A DNA stretch of 64,000 bases from JACZXQ01 sp036986155 (lineage in GTDB: Bacteria > Gemmatimonadota > Gemmatimonadetes > Longimicrobiales > Gaopeijiaceae), in the NCBI GenBank assembly GCA_036986155.1, contig BTRA01000001.1, positions 1 through 64,000 on the forward strand, written 5' to 3'. This document shows, piece after piece, positions 7,799 through 15,835 of the stretch. Made by a program: the position numbers and the translations under genes. A model generated the notes under the pieces. The model was not told where the DNA came from. It ran no database searches and was given only the letters and a program-made list of their open reading frames with translations. Within the stretch, counting starts at the first letter, position 1; the number at the start of each line of letters is the position of its first letter.

Positions 7799-8980
7799 AT
7801 GGATACGATCTCGCCAGATGTGCTGTGCGATGCGGCGGGCGGTGACGCCCTGGCCCTGGCCCGGGCGTTGGTCTCCACCCCTTCGGTGAACCCCGTCCTC
7901 GAGGCGGGTGGCGCCGGCGAGGAGGCTATCGCTCGGCTGACCGAGACTTGGCTCCGATCCTGGGGCTTCCAGGTCGCTCGTACCGTGGTCGCACCGGGCC
8001 GGTTCAACGTGGTCGGCTCGATCGGTTCTGGAGGCGACGGGCGGACCCTGATCCTCAACGGTCACCTGGACACCGTGGGTGTCGAGGGCATGACCGTGCC
8101 GCCGTTCGACGCCGAGGTGCGGGACGGGCGGTTGTGGGGCCGCGGCGCGTGTGACATGAAGGGCGGCGTCGCATCCATCCTATCGGCCTCGGCCGCGCTA
8201 TCACGGGGAGAGATTCCCGGCCGGCTCATCGTGGCGCTCACGTGTGACGAGGAGCATGCCAGCCTCGGCATGGCTGGCTTGGTGGACTCCGGAATCCGTG
8301 CGGACGCGGCCGTGGTGTGCGAGCCGACCAGCCTGGCGGTGATGCCCGCGCACAAGGGCTTCGTGTGGGTCGAGGCCGAGTTCCAGGGCCGCGCCGCTCA
8401 TGGATCTCGCCCGGACGAAGGTGTGGATGCGATCGAGCACGCGGCCAGGTACCTGGTGGCGTTGGACAGCCTTCGCGAGGAGATCTCGGCGAGGGATCCA
8501 CACCCGCTGCTTGGTCATGGTTCGTTTCACGCGGGCACGATCGACGGGGGCTCTGCGCCGTCGGTCTATCCCGACCGCTGCAAGTTGGTCATCGAGCGGA
8601 GGACGCTTCCCGGAGAGTCCGCGGACGATGTCATGGCGGAGTTCCAGGCGGTTCTCACGGATCTGCCCTGGCCCGGAGGTGAAGCCAGAATCACTCGACG
8701 TCTCACGAGACCCGGAACCGAGGTCGACATCGAGTCCGAGCTTGTCAGGGGACTGCTTGGAGCCAATGAGGCGCTTGGCCAGACGCCCAATGTGGGGGGG
8801 ATGACCGCATGGGTGGACGCCGCCTTCCTCAACGAAGCAGGCGTACCGGCCGTCTGTTTCGGTCCGGGGTCCATCGCCAAGGCGCATTCCGCCGACGAGT
8901 GGATCGAGACCTCCGAAATCGAGATCGCAGCTCGCGTGTTGGAGGCGTTCGCAGGTGAGTTCTTGAAGGGCGACGCATAG
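7799..8980 (+). CDS. M20 family metallopeptidase (ArgE/DapE/CPG2-like)
   Basis: A 393-residue zinc-dependent amidohydrolase. Motifs in order: LNGHLDTVGVEG (first metal His and bridging region), GRGACDMKGG (bridging Asp), TCDEEHASLG (catalytic and metal Glu), and the C-terminal metal His in AKAHSADEW. A dimerisation lid domain lies near residues 185-300 (GRAAHGSRPDEGVDAIEHA). The family removes acyl groups from amino acids or cleaves dipeptides; ArgE, DapE and carboxypeptidase G2 types cannot be separated here. The ATG at 7799 gives a normal N-terminus; the longer frame overlaps the previous gene. Confidence 0.9.
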   Translation: MDTISPDVLCDAAGGDALALARALVSTPSVNPVLEAGGAGEEAIARLTETWLRSWGFQVARTVVAPGRFNVVGSIGSGGDGRTLILNGHLDTVGVEGMTVPPFDAEVRDGRLWGRGACDMKGGVASILSASAALSRGEIPGRLIVALTCDEEHASLGMAGLVDSGIRADAAVVCEPTSLAVMPAHKGFVWVEAEFQGRAAHGSRPDEGVDAIEHAARYLVALDSLREEISARDPHPLLGHGSFHAGTIDGGSAPSVYPDRCKLVIERRTLPGESADDVMAEFQAVLTDLPWPGGEARITRRLTRPGTEVDIESELVRGLLGANEALGQTPNVGGMTAWVDAAFLNEAGVPAVCFGPGSIAKAHSADEWIETSEIEIAARVLEAFAGEFLKGDA

Positions 8981-9014
8981 TGGTCCATGGCCCGACAGCG
9001 GGCGCCGCAGGATC

Positions 9015-9563
9015 CTAGAGGCCGAAGATGGTGACCCGGGTCTGTCCGTGATCGTGCGTGACGCCCGTCGCCGGAACCTCGTGATCGGCCCGGTGCTCTA
9101 CCGAAAGGACCTGGCTGAAGCGCACGTCCATCCATCGCGCGATGACGCGGTCGAGCTTTCTGGATCCATACGGCGGGTCCGCAAACGCGATGTCGTAGGT
9201 GTCCGCCTCGAGACCCTCGACAAAGGGAATGGCATCACGCCTGAAGATTCGGGTCCGGTTTTTCATGCGGAACGCCGCCACATTCGCCTTGAGAGCGTGA
9301 AGACTCGCCGTACCGTTTTCCACGAAGTCGGCGTGCGTCGCGCCACGAGACAGCGCCTCGACGCCCAGGGCGCCCGATCCCGCGAAGAGGTCGAGCACTC
9401 GGGCACCCTCGAGGTGATCCTCGAGCGCCGTGATCCAGTGGTCCCTCACCGCTTCGGAGGTGGCGCGTACGCGTGCACCAGGGGACACGAGGTCTCGTCC
9501 GGCGAAATTCCCACCAACGACCCTCAGGGCTCGACTCCCCCCTCCACGATGGCGCATCCACAT
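9015..9563 (-). CDS. rsmD: 16S rRNA (guanine966-N2)-methyltransferase RsmD
   Basis: A 182-residue Rossmann-fold methyltransferase. LRVVGGNFAGRDL matches the RsmD opening, VLDLFAGSGALGVEALSRGA is the SAM-binding motif I, and FADPPYG is the catalytic DPPY-type motif. It methylates G966 of 16S rRNA. The family normally starts close to the RVVGG segment, so the first 13 residues may not be translated; ATG at 9557 or CTG near 9524 are alternatives. The 5' end overlaps the upstream DUF3267 gene by about 40 nt, which also argues for a later start. Confidence 0.9.
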   Translation of the reverse strand: MWMRHRGGGSRALRVVGGNFAGRDLVSPGARVRATSEAVRDHWITALEDHLEGARVLDLFAGSGALGVEALSRGATHADFVENGTASLHALKANVAAFRMKNRTRIFRRDAIPFVEGLEADTYDIAFADPPYGSRKLDRVIARWMDVRFSQVLSVEHRADHEVPATGVTHDHGQTRVTIFGL

Positions 9564-10090
9564 CGGGATGGGTGATCGATGATCCAGGTGGCCCGCTCGA
9601 GGTCACGGATCAACCACAGGACCAAGAAATCACCGGATGCCGCCAGCGTGAACAAGACACCCCAGGCAGCCAACCAGGCCTCCGTAACGATCAACGACAC
9701 GACGAACGGTATGACCCCCAGGATGATCCCCGGGAGCACGGCTGCCCACCGGTATGCCGCTACGGAGATGGGCTCCTTACACCAGGCATATGGGGTGAGC
9801 ACCTTCCAGTGAACTCCCACGCCCACGGCCGCCTTGGATGCCCTCCCGATGCGCCGAAAACTCATCGCGTGGATCAGCTCGTGCACGTAGGTGCCCGCCA
9901 AGACCCCGGCGATCACGGCGGCTGTGGTGCCCCACCCTGGATCCCCATCGAGCACGCTCAAGATCGACTCCTGAGCCACCCGTCCGTAGAGCAACATCAT
10001 GGGAATGGTAATTACCACAGCGAAGGCACCCGCCAGGACCTGGGCCAACGGAATCGATACGCTGCGATCATCCAACACGTTCACTCTCAA
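9524..10090 (-). CDS. DUF3267 putative membrane zinc metalloprotease
   Basis: A 188-residue membrane protein with four to five hydrophobic segments. The second helix region carries HELIH (near residue 70), the metal-binding HExxH motif of the DUF3267 family of small membrane proteins, thought to be metalloproteases. VLTPYAWCKEPISVAAYRWA and the PGIILG motif follow in the usual order, with a D near residue 155 (ASGDFLVL) as the likely third ligand. Substrate unknown. Cotranscribed with rsmD, whose frame overlaps its end. Confidence 0.85.
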   Translation of the reverse strand: MRVNVLDDRSVSIPLAQVLAGAFAVVITIPMMLLYGRVAQESILSVLDGDPGWGTTAAVIAGVLAGTYVHELIHAMSFRRIGRASKAAVGVGVHWKVLTPYAWCKEPISVAAYRWAAVLPGIILGVIPFVVSLIVTEAWLAAWGVLFTLAASGDFLVLWLIRDLERATWIIDHPSRCGCAIVEGGVEP

Positions 10091-10290
10091 ACACTCCGCT
10101 CGTGAAGGGAAGTGCCCAACCGCGCGTGGAGCGGTGTACGTCTCTCTTCTTCCACGCCTTGGGCAGCATGTGATGTGAAGGGCTCGTGGTCAATCCGCCC
10201 CTAGTCCGTCTACCACCGCACGCCATACCTTGGTCTCCGGACCCAACGGGCCTTCGGAATCCTTGTCCTTTCGGCCTCGAGGCATGGATC

Positions 10291-10890
10291 ATGTCGATCA
10301 AATGGAACGACCGGTACGCTGCCGAAGGCTATTTCTATGGTCGGGAGCCCAATGACTTCCTGGTCTCGGTGGCCCACAAGATCCCGCCCGGCCCTGTGCT
10401 GTGCCTCGCCGAAGGTGAAGGCCGCAACGCGGCCTTCCTCGCCCAGGGAGGCTGGGCGGTCACGGCCGTCGACATGTCGGACGTGGGCTTGAGCAAAGCC
10501 AGAAGCCTGGCCGCCGAGCGCGGCCTGCAGATCACGACCGTGGTCGCGGACCTGGCCGAATTCGAGATCGAGCAAGCAGCTTGGAGCGGGATCGTATCTG
10601 TGTGGGCGCACCTACCGCCGGAGATCCGGATACCTCTTCATTCCGCGTGCGTGAGGGGACTTTCTCCCGGAGGAGTGTTCGTGCTCGAGGCGTATCGACC
10701 CGAGCAGCTCGACCTCGGCACCGGAGGCCCGCCTCGGGCAGACCTGATGATGGACCGTGAGTCCCTCACGAGGGAGCTCTCCGGGCTCGAGTTGGAGATC
10801 GCGCGAGAAGTCTGTCGTGATATTTCGGAGGGATGTGGGCATCAGGGACCCAGCGCGACCGTACAGGTGCTAGGAGTCCGGAAAGCGTGA
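10291..10890 (+). CDS. Class I SAM-dependent methyltransferase
   Basis: A 199-residue protein. It opens with KWNDRYAAEGYFYGREPNDFL, a segment common in TehB/thiopurine-methyltransferase-like enzymes. VLCLAEGEGRNAAFLA is the SAM-binding motif I and VTAVDMSDVGLSKA is motif II. Motif IV and later regions fit a small-molecule methyltransferase. Substrate unknown; tellurite or thiol methylation is a guess from family similarity. ATG at 10291 is chosen over the in-frame upstream start because the family begins here. The next gene overlaps its stop. Confidence 0.85.
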   Translation: MSIKWNDRYAAEGYFYGREPNDFLVSVAHKIPPGPVLCLAEGEGRNAAFLAQGGWAVTAVDMSDVGLSKARSLAAERGLQITTVVADLAEFEIEQAAWSGIVSVWAHLPPEIRIPLHSACVRGLSPGGVFVLEAYRPEQLDLGTGGPPRADLMMDRESLTRELSGLELEIAREVCRDISEGCGHQGPSATVQVLGVRKA

Positions 10891-11576
10891 CCGACATGAG
10901 CGAGAACTCAGGTGGTGTGGGCAAGCGCAGGGAGCAGGTCGTCGAGGACCTGATGGAGCACTTCGCGAACGACGTCATGGACCTGACGGAGTTCGAGCGC
11001 CGGCTGGACGTGGCCAACCGCGCGAAGTCCCTGGAGGAGCTCAACGCTCTTCTCACCGATCTGCCCACCTCCGCGGCGTTGATGAGGACCTCGAAGCTCA
11101 CGCCCTCACGCGGGGGCTCAGCCGTGGTAGTGCCGTCGGAGGACGTGCGCGATCGTAGCCTGATGATCGCCGTGTTCGGTGGCACGAGCCGGCGGGGCCG
11201 ATGGGTGCCGGCCCGAAAGAACACGGCCATTGGCATCATGGGTGGGGTTCAACTGGACTTCCGAGAGGCCATGCTGGGTCCGGGTGTGACCGAGGTTTCC
11301 CTGTTTGCGTGCATGGGCGGAATCGAGATCATCGTACCGCCGGAGATGGCGGTCGAGGTAGACGGGATCGCGATCATGGGTGGCTTCGACAACGAGACCG
11401 ACACGGTGCTCAACCGGGACCCGGATCAACCACTCCTCAGGATCAAGGGCTTGTTTATTTTGGGTGGGGCGGAGATCGCCGTTCGCTTGCCAGGCGAGTC
11501 CGCACGCGACTCCAAGAAGCGGAAGAAGCTCGAGCGCCGGGAACTCCGCGAACTGAAGTCGGACTGGGACGGGTAG
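10887..11576 (+). CDS. DUF1707 / LiaF-like domain protein
   Basis: A 229-residue soluble protein. The first 60 residues contain a DUF1707-like motif (REQVVEDLMEHFANDVMDLTEFERRLDVANRAKSLEEL split over two helices) with the DLxEFxxR pattern. The C-terminal half has glycine-rich repeated strands (FGGTSRRG, IMGGVQLDFREA, CMGGIEIIVPPE, IMGGFDNET) like the LiaF C-terminal beta-solenoid. In Firmicutes LiaF inhibits a cell-envelope stress sensor; many other bacteria have such proteins of unknown role. GTG at 10887 has AGGAG 10 nt upstream and overlaps the previous stop; ATG at 10896 is the alternative. Confidence 0.8.
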   Translation: MTDMSENSGGVGKRREQVVEDLMEHFANDVMDLTEFERRLDVANRAKSLEELNALLTDLPTSAALMRTSKLTPSRGGSAVVVPSEDVRDRSLMIAVFGGTSRRGRWVPARKNTAIGIMGGVQLDFREAMLGPGVTEVSLFACMGGIEIIVPPEMAVEVDGIAIMGGFDNETDTVLNRDPDQPLLRIKGLFILGGAEIAVRLPGESARDSKKRKKLERRELRELKSDWDG

Positions 11577-11629
11577 TGATTGCAGCGATTGATCCGCCGA
11601 ACCATACACGCGACTCAGGAGGAGCACGA

Positions 11630-11914
11630 ATGGCGCGCGCGATGTGGAACGACCAGGTGCTGGCGGAGAGCGACCAGACCGTCATGGTGGAGGGCAACCA
11701 CTACTTTCCGCCGGACTCGGTCAAGCGTGAGTTCTTCCAAGAGAGCGCCACCACCACGATCTGTCCCTGGAAGGGTGAGGCGAGCTATTACACCCTGTCG
11801 GTGGACGGCCAACAGAATGCCGACGCGGCCTGGTATTATCCCGATCCCAAGGATGCCGCGATGAACATCAGGGACCACGTGGCCTTTTGGCGTGGCGTCC
11901 AGGTGGAGGACTAG
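11630..11914 (+). CDS. DUF427 domain protein
   Basis: A 94-residue protein that matches the DUF427 pattern: an N-terminal strand ending VEGNHYFPPDSV, then TICPWKGEASYYTL, and a C-terminal DAAWYYPDPKDAAMNIRDHVAFW. The fold is a small beta-tent; biochemical role is unknown. It has an AGGAGG site 7 nt before the ATG. It lies between the LiaF-like and arginase genes with very short spacers, so it is probably cotranscribed with both. Confidence 0.9.
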   Translation: MARAMWNDQVLAESDQTVMVEGNHYFPPDSVKREFFQESATTTICPWKGEASYYTLSVDGQQNADAAWYYPDPKDAAMNIRDHVAFWRGVQVED

Positions 11915-11917
11915 GCG

Positions 11918-12835
11918 TTGGCAGGAGCCAAGGAACTGGCGGTCATCTCCGTCTCCATCGACCTGGGTGCGGGCCGCCGCGGCGTGGACATGGGTCCGTC
12001 CGCGCTGCGTATCGCGGGACTGACCTCCACCGTGGAGTCGTTGGGCTACAAGGTGATGGAGGTTGGCACGATCACGGCGTGTGGCCCGGAGACGGTGAGC
12101 CAGGGCGAAGGCACCGCCAAGTATCTGGAGGAGATCATCCGCGTCTGCAAGGAAGCGGGCGCGATGACGCGGCTCGGGCTCGAGAAGGGGTGCTTCCCGC
12201 TCATCTTGGGGGGCGATCACTCGCTCTCCGCAGGCTCGACCGCGGGGGTCGCCTCCCACTATCGCGAGCGTGGTCAGTCGATCGGGTTGCTCTGGGTCGA
12301 CGCCCACACCGACATGAATACTCCCGAGACCACGCTGAGCGGCAATGTCCACGGGATGGCGCTCGCGGCGCTGATTGGCCGTGGACCAACGGCTCTCTCG
12401 GATCTCATGGGTGCTGGCCCTGCCGTCCGCTCCGAGCACGTGGTGGTCATCGCCGCACGGGAGTTGGATGTGCGCGAAAAGGACGCTGTTAGAGAGGCAG
12501 GCGTCCGGGTGATCACGATGAGCGAGATCGATGAACGCGGGTTGAGTGCCTGCATGGACGAGGCGCTGGCCCGGCTGACCGACGGCACGGCGGGGTTCCA
12601 CGTGTCGCTGGACCTCGACAGCATCGATCCGATGAGAGCCCCGGGAGTAGGTACGCCGGTCGCCGGCGGACTGACCTACCGGGAGGCGCACCTCATCTGC
12701 GAGAAGATCGCCCGAACAGGCAAACTTCTGGGGCTCGAAGTGGTCGAGCTCAACCCGGTCCAGGACCTCGAGAACCGGACCGCGCGATTGGCCGTCGGGC
12801 TTGTGGCCAGCGCGCTGGGAAAGACGATCCTCTAA
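11918..12835 (+). CDS. rocF: Arginase
   Basis: A 305-residue ureohydrolase. Metal-binding motifs are all present: GGDHSLSAG (near residue 98), WVDAHTDMN (near 127) and SLDLDSIDP (near 231), with the substrate-binding segment NVHGMALA between. The C-terminal EVVELNPVQD is typical of arginase rather than agmatinase. It hydrolyses arginine to ornithine and urea in the cytoplasm using two manganese ions. TTG at 11918 has GGAGGAC upstream; no better start fits. No ornithine catabolic genes are seen nearby. Confidence 0.92.
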   Translation: MAGAKELAVISVSIDLGAGRRGVDMGPSALRIAGLTSTVESLGYKVMEVGTITACGPETVSQGEGTAKYLEEIIRVCKEAGAMTRLGLEKGCFPLILGGDHSLSAGSTAGVASHYRERGQSIGLLWVDAHTDMNTPETTLSGNVHGMALAALIGRGPTALSDLMGAGPAVRSEHVVVIAARELDVREKDAVREAGVRVITMSEIDERGLSACMDEALARLTDGTAGFHVSLDLDSIDPMRAPGVGTPVAGGLTYREAHLICEKIARTGKLLGLEVVELNPVQDLENRTARLAVGLVASALGKTIL

Positions 12836-12847
12836 TCAGGTGACGGC

Positions 12848-13258
12848 ATGAACTACGACCGCACTGGCATCGGACACTTCATGCATAACGCCCTGCGCAT
12901 CTGGGCGGGGTTCTTTTTCTGGATGCACGGGGTGCAGAAACTCTTCGGGGTGATGGGTTGGGAGGATGCAGTAGAGTTCGGGACGAGGATGGGCACGGCG
13001 GGGCTTCTGGAATTCTTTGGCGGGCTGTTGATCATCTTGGGGCTCTTCACGCGCCCCGTGGCGTTCATCTTGGCCTTGGAGATGGTGTTGGCGTACTACT
13101 GGGTGCACCTCCCGCGTTCGCTCTGGCCCATCATGAACGATGGCGACAGGAATGTGCTCTTCATGGGCATCTTCGTGTTCCTGGCCGCGAACGGCGCCGG
13201 GGCATTCAGCTTGGACGGGTTGATTCGTGCCCGGAGGAGAGAAAAAACAGTGGGTTAG
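12848..13258 (+). CDS. DoxX family membrane protein
   Basis: A 136-residue protein with four predicted membrane helices. RIWAGFFFWMHGVQKLFG near the N-terminus and LEFFGGLLIILGLFTRPVAF are the DoxX/YqjF-like signature helices. Members vary in role, from quinol-oxidase subunit to redox-stress membrane protein; nothing here specifies which. It is the last gene of the plus-strand run before a strong bidirectional terminator. Confidence 0.88.
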   Translation: MNYDRTGIGHFMHNALRIWAGFFFWMHGVQKLFGVMGWEDAVEFGTRMGTAGLLEFFGGLLIILGLFTRPVAFILALEMVLAYYWVHLPRSLWPIMNDGDRNVLFMGIFVFLAANGAGAFSLDGLIRARRREKTVG

Positions 13259-13263
13259 ATGGG

Positions 13264-13295
13264 GTAGGGGGCCCGTGCGACGGGCGGCCCCCTAC
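13264..13295. terminator. Bidirectional terminator hairpin
   Basis: A perfect 10-bp stem GTAGGGGGCC/GGCCCCCTAC with a 12-nt loop sits between the convergent DoxX and bacilliredoxin genes. There is no long T-tract, so efficiency is uncertain, but position and symmetry fit termination from both sides. Confidence 0.7.
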
Positions 13296-13313
13296 GCCGT
13301 TGGGTTCCCGCCA

Positions 13314-13745
13314 TCAGGTCTGGGCAGTGGTGCGCAACTCATCGTAGGCCGCCTTGAGGTCCTCGGCGATCTCGTACGGGTGCCGGCCCTCGATCTGATG
13401 TCGCTCCAACATCCAGACCAACTCTCCATCCTTGAAGAGAGCAACGGCCGGCGAAGAGGGCGGATAGCCCGTGATATACTCGCGAGCGCGCTCGGTGGCC
13501 TCGAGATCCTGGCCGGCGAACACGCTTACCAGCACGTCGGGAGTATTCTCATGTTGGAGCGAAAACGCGATGGCGGGCCTCATGGATCCTGCGGAACATC
13601 CACAGACGGAGTTCACAGCCAGCATCGTCGTCCGCGACTCGTTGGCCAGCGCTCCGTCCACATCTTCGGCGGAAAGCAACTCTCGAAAGCCGATGCGAAC
13701 CAAGTCCTCGCGCATCGGCGCTACCATCAACTCGGGATACGGCAT
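13314..13745 (-). CDS. brxB: BrxA/BrxB family bacilliredoxin
   Basis: A 143-residue protein of the YphP/YqiW family. The active-site motif CGC lies in NSVCGCSAGSMRPA near residue 50, after a GFRELLSAEDVDGAL helix that is typical of the family. Bacilliredoxins remove bacillithiol from S-bacillithiolated proteins in Firmicutes; outside them the low-molecular-weight thiol partner may differ. A GHxIEGR-like HQIEGRHPYEIA segment near the C-terminus is also conserved. Monocistronic, convergent with doxX. Confidence 0.9.
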   Translation of the reverse strand: MPYPELMVAPMREDLVRIGFRELLSAEDVDGALANESRTTMLAVNSVCGCSAGSMRPAIAFSLQHENTPDVLVSVFAGQDLEATERAREYITGYPPSSPAVALFKDGELVWMLERHQIEGRHPYEIAEDLKAAYDELRTTAQT

Positions 13746-13908
13746 GTCGGGTACTCCTGGGTTGAAAACGTGCCCTCCAAGACGACGGAGCGCACCAGAT
13801 TCAAGGCTACCCTCCCTTGCTTGCCTCAGTTCCCAGGACCCGTCACCTTGCTTGTGGGGGGGGCGGCCACGTGTGGCTGGGCTGGAGAGGGTTGTTATCG
13901 TAACTGCA

Positions 13909-13917
13909 AGTCCGACT
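13909..13917 (+). promoter_or_regulatory. AGTCSGACT element, copy 2 (upstream of DUF1460 gene)
   Basis: AGTCCGACT followed by GA, with TAACT starting eight bases earlier, ends 19 nt before the GTG start at 13937. The layout is the same as copy 1. Function inferred only from recurrence and position. Confidence 0.35.
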
Positions 13918-13936
13918 GAATCTTAAGAGGAGACTC

Positions 13937-14899
13937 GTGAGAGGTGTCGAGAACATGAGATGGATCGGGGCGGCTGTGCTGATCGGGCTGGTGAGCGTGG
14001 TAGGCGGGTGCGCCGCCGGATCGGACGCCCCTGCGGAAGCAAGGGCGACTGTCGATGCCGGCTATGATCCGACTACAGCGCCGAACTCCGACGCGGATTG
14101 GGAGATCATGGTCGCGCAGGCACGCTGGGCATACTCCGAGCGGCTCGACACCCTCCCGATCGGTGAGATCGTGGCCCGCATTGGGCAGAGATTCCTCGGC
14201 ACGCGCTACACGCCCAAGACTCTAGAGGTACCTGGGGAAGAGGGGCTCGTCATCGAGTTGGAGGAACTCGACTGTGTCACGTTCGTCGAGAACGTCCTGG
14301 CGCTGGCGCGTTTGGTGCAGCGGGCGCCGCCGGGGATTCTGGCCGAGGAACGTGTCTACAAGGCCTTCTATTCGGGCATCCTCACCAACATTCGGTATCG
14401 CGGCGGCCGTTTGGACGGGTACCCCAGCAGGCTGCATTATTTCAGCGAATGGATTTCCGACAACGAAGACATGGGACTGCTGAGGGATGTCTCCGGCGAG
14501 TTGGGTGGTGTGTTCGACGATGAGCCTGTGACGTTCATGACGACCCACCCCGACGCCTACCGCCAGTTGCGTGAGAACCCGTCGTTCCTCGAGGCGGTGA
14601 GAGAGACCGAGAGGGCACTCAGCGCGCAGCCCCGGATCTACATTCCTCAGCAGGACATCGCCGCCATTGCGGACAAGATCGAGAACGGGGACATCATTGC
14701 CGCCACGAGCACCATCGAAGGTCTCGACGTGGCCCACACGGGCATCGCGCTGTGGGTGGATGGACAACTCCGGCTCCTGAACGCTCCGCTCGTCGGTGAT
14801 TCCGTTCAGATCAGCGAGTTGCCCTTGGTGGAACGCATCCTTGGGAAGACCAGCCAGAATGGAATCATGGTGGCCCGCCCGCTCGATGTCCGCCGCTGA
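13937..14899 (+). CDS. DUF1460 (NlpC/P60-like) lipoprotein
   Basis: A 320-residue exported protein. A hydrophobic signal ends in lipobox VVGGC. The DUF1460 core is recognisable: IGQRFLGTRYTPKTL, then ELDCVTFVENVLALARLV holding the catalytic cysteine, RYRGGRLDGYPSRLHYFSEW, and a late AHTGIALWVDGQLRLLNAP with the histidine. The family is related to NlpC/P60 cysteine peptidases and N-acetylmuramoyl-L-alanine amidases, so it probably cuts peptidoglycan peptides or recycled muropeptides in the periplasm. GTG at 13937 has AGAGGAG 5 nt upstream; ATG at 13955 is possible. Confidence 0.87.
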   Translation: MRGVENMRWIGAAVLIGLVSVVGGCAAGSDAPAEARATVDAGYDPTTAPNSDADWEIMVAQARWAYSERLDTLPIGEIVARIGQRFLGTRYTPKTLEVPGEEGLVIELEELDCVTFVENVLALARLVQRAPPGILAEERVYKAFYSGILTNIRYRGGRLDGYPSRLHYFSEWISDNEDMGLLRDVSGELGGVFDDEPVTFMTTHPDAYRQLRENPSFLEAVRETERALSAQPRIYIPQQDIAAIADKIENGDIIAATSTIEGLDVAHTGIALWVDGQLRLLNAPLVGDSVQISELPLVERILGKTSQNGIMVARPLDVRR

Positions 14900-14932
14900 G
14901 TCCGCAGCGTGCGATCGTGTTATATAACTAAC

Positions 14933-14941
14933 AGTCGGACT
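14933..14941 (-). promoter_or_regulatory. AGTCSGACT element, copy 3 (upstream of hydrolase at 14954)
   Basis: AGTCGGACT followed by TA ends 12 nt before the ATG at 14954, and is preceded by TATAACT at 14923, which could be a -10 box. If so, transcription would begin near the element and it would form the start of the leader. Inference from position. Confidence 0.35.
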
Positions 14942-14953
14942 TAGAGTTAGAAT

Positions 14954-15835
14954 ATGCTCTGGCTCCTCGTAGGCGTTGCTCTTCTCGCCGCGATGGGGCT
15001 GTCTCTGCACGCCGTGGCGCTCCGGATCATTCAGCCGCCCAAGCGCGCGATACCGCACACGCCGGCGGACCTTCCGTTCGAGTTCGACGACCTCAGCTTC
15101 GAGTCTGACGGCCGAACCCTGCGCGGTTGGATGATCTACCCGAGCGAACCGTCGGGGCGTGGCGCCGCGGTGGTGGCCCACGGTTGGGCATCCAACAGCG
15201 GTGACGTCCTACCCATCGCGGCGTCGGTCGTCGCTTCGGGCCATACCGCCTTCGTCTTCGACTTTCGCCGTCACGGCAGGAGCGACGAAGCGCCGCGCGT
15301 CACCATCGCCGACTACCGGGACGACCTCGTCGAGGCGGTCGGCTTCGTCCGGAAGCGCCTTCCCAATAAGCGAATAATAGTCGTCGGTCACTCGATGGGT
15401 GGGGCGGCGTCCATCCTGGCTGCTGCTGCTGGTGCGCCGCTGGACGGGATCGCGATAGTGGCGTCCCCGGCGGACCTGGTGGAAATGACGGTGGAGTACT
15501 TGAGAGAGGGCTGGTGGCCTGGCGCCCTTCTCGGCCCGCTGATCGTCCCGATCCTGTGGATGAAAGCGGGGGGAAACCGAGCGGAGCTCGTGCCGGAGCG
15601 GAGAATGGCTCTTGTCACCGTGCCGAGCATCGTGATCCATCCCGAGCACGACAAGAGGGTTCCCCGGCGACATGCCCGCCGCTTGGCCGATTTGGCCGGC
15701 TGCGAATTACGTATCGTTCCAGACGCCGGCCACGTCGACATTCTCCAGCACCCGGGTATGCACGCGGCGGTGGTGGAGTTTCTGGACAAGTGCGCCGACT
15801 TCGAGTCGCCTAACCCCCCAACACTACCGGAATGA
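14954..15835 (+). CDS. Membrane-anchored alpha/beta hydrolase
   Basis: A 293-residue protein with one N-terminal membrane helix (residues 1-22) and an alpha/beta hydrolase domain. VVAHGWASNSGD near residue 76 is the oxyanion region, VVGHSMGGAAS near residue 147 holds the nucleophile serine, HPEHDKRVP the acid and AGHVDIL the histidine. This resembles membrane-anchored serine aminopeptidase/hydrolase S33-like or BD-FAE-like enzymes. Substrate unknown; esters or peptides at the membrane face are plausible. The 3' end converges with the SLC13 gene with a 26-nt overlap. Confidence 0.85.
   Translation: MLWLLVGVALLAAMGLSLHAVALRIIQPPKRAIPHTPADLPFEFDDLSFESDGRTLRGWMIYPSEPSGRGAAVVAHGWASNSGDVLPIAASVVASGHTAFVFDFRRHGRSDEAPRVTIADYRDDLVEAVGFVRKRLPNKRIIVVGHSMGGAASILAAAAGAPLDGIAIVASPADLVEMTVEYLREGWWPGALLGPLIVPILWMKAGGNRAELVPERRMALVTVPSIVIHPEHDKRVPRRHARRLADLAGCELRIVPDAGHVDILQHPGMHAAVVEFLDKCADFESPNPPTLPE

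Noticed and set aside
11615..12691. A 358-aa minus-strand frame
   Set aside because: Antisense to arginase and DUF427, both well supported.
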